Shown here one piece after another: positions 6,083 to 6,315 of a stretch of DNA of 6,315 nt. Below the pieces are notes generated by a model, which saw only the letters and a program-made list of their open reading frames with translations, was not told the origin of the DNA and ran no database searches. The DNA is from Rickettsia typhi. Lineage in GTDB: Bacteria; Pseudomonadota; Alphaproteobacteria; Rickettsiales; UBA1997. Numbering within the stretch: position 1 is the stretch's first letter; the number at the start of each line of letters is the position of its first letter. The position numbers were made by a program, and so were the translations under genes. The stretch lies in contig CAMDGT010000068.1 of the NCBI GenBank assembly GCA_945898025.1, positions 1 to 6,315 of the forward strand. The letters run 5' to 3'.

Positions 6083-6285
6083 AATTACGATGTAAAAGGT
6101 TAATTCGATAATAAAGTTATTGACTTATAAAGCTGGTAATTTATTTTGCTTTGCTTAAAATTAAATTAAAAATTTAGCATTAATTTAGTCATGGTTAGCA
6201 AATCTAACTAAATATTTTTTAAATTACAATCAATTGATAGGTAAGTTGCTTGATATTGATTATTCAACAAATAAATAATTAAGAA

Positions 6286-6315
6286 ATGTCGCAAGATAAC
6301 AATGTTTCCGACCAC
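6286..6315 (+). CDS. Possible start of an unidentified gene (cut by the right edge)
   Basis: An ATG at 6286 opens ten codons (MSQDNNVSDH) to the end of the window, with a stop codon in frame two codons earlier (6280-6282). AAGAA directly before it is at best a weak, too-close ribosome binding site. The position, after a 203-base gap divergent from the IalB-like gene, suits a new gene, but ten codons are too few to identify or prove it. Confidence 0.3.
   Translation, partial: MSQDNNVSDH

Noticed and set aside
6192..6222. Hairpin GGTTAG/CTAACT followed by a T-run near the right edge, looking like a terminator
   Set aside because: No plus-strand gene precedes it, the stem is short and includes a G-T pair, so it is probably accidental.

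Overview
The window is AT-rich bacterial DNA. An IalB-type periplasmic protein, a TatB-type protein in the alphaproteobacterial style, very AT-rich codon use, almost no Shine-Dalgarno sequences and palindromic intergenic repeats together suggest an alphaproteobacterium, perhaps one of the reduced, host-associated Rickettsiales or Holosporales type. This placement is an inference. Carrying purF would argue against Rickettsia itself, whose members lack purine synthesis.

Layout from left to right. (1) Positions 1-1074, minus strand: the first 358 codons of a SIR2-like NAD-binding/NADase-type protein that runs off the left edge. It resembles the SIR2 proteins of anti-phage defence systems such as SIR2-HerA. 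(2) Positions 1075-1755: about 680 bases with no believable gene, holding several families of palindromic repeats that are richer in G and C than their surroundings, followed by a likely purF promoter. (3) Positions 1756-5185, plus strand: purF (first step of purine synthesis), a tatB-like Tat translocase subunit 12 bases later, and folC (dihydrofolate/folylpolyglutamate synthase) 112 bases further on. (4) Positions 5267-6082, minus strand and convergent with folC: a secreted IalB-family protein. (5) From 6286, plus strand: a possible start of another gene, cut by the right edge.

How the genes relate. purF and folC belong to connected metabolism, because the later purine steps use formyl-tetrahydrofolate, which FolC helps to make and retain. 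The tatB-like gene between them has no obvious functional link and may simply be co-transcribed. The IalB-like protein would be exported, probably through Sec. The SIR2-like gene is the accessory element: it sits behind a repeat-rich junction, and its likely partner gene would lie off the left edge. Nothing visible links it to the metabolic genes beyond position.
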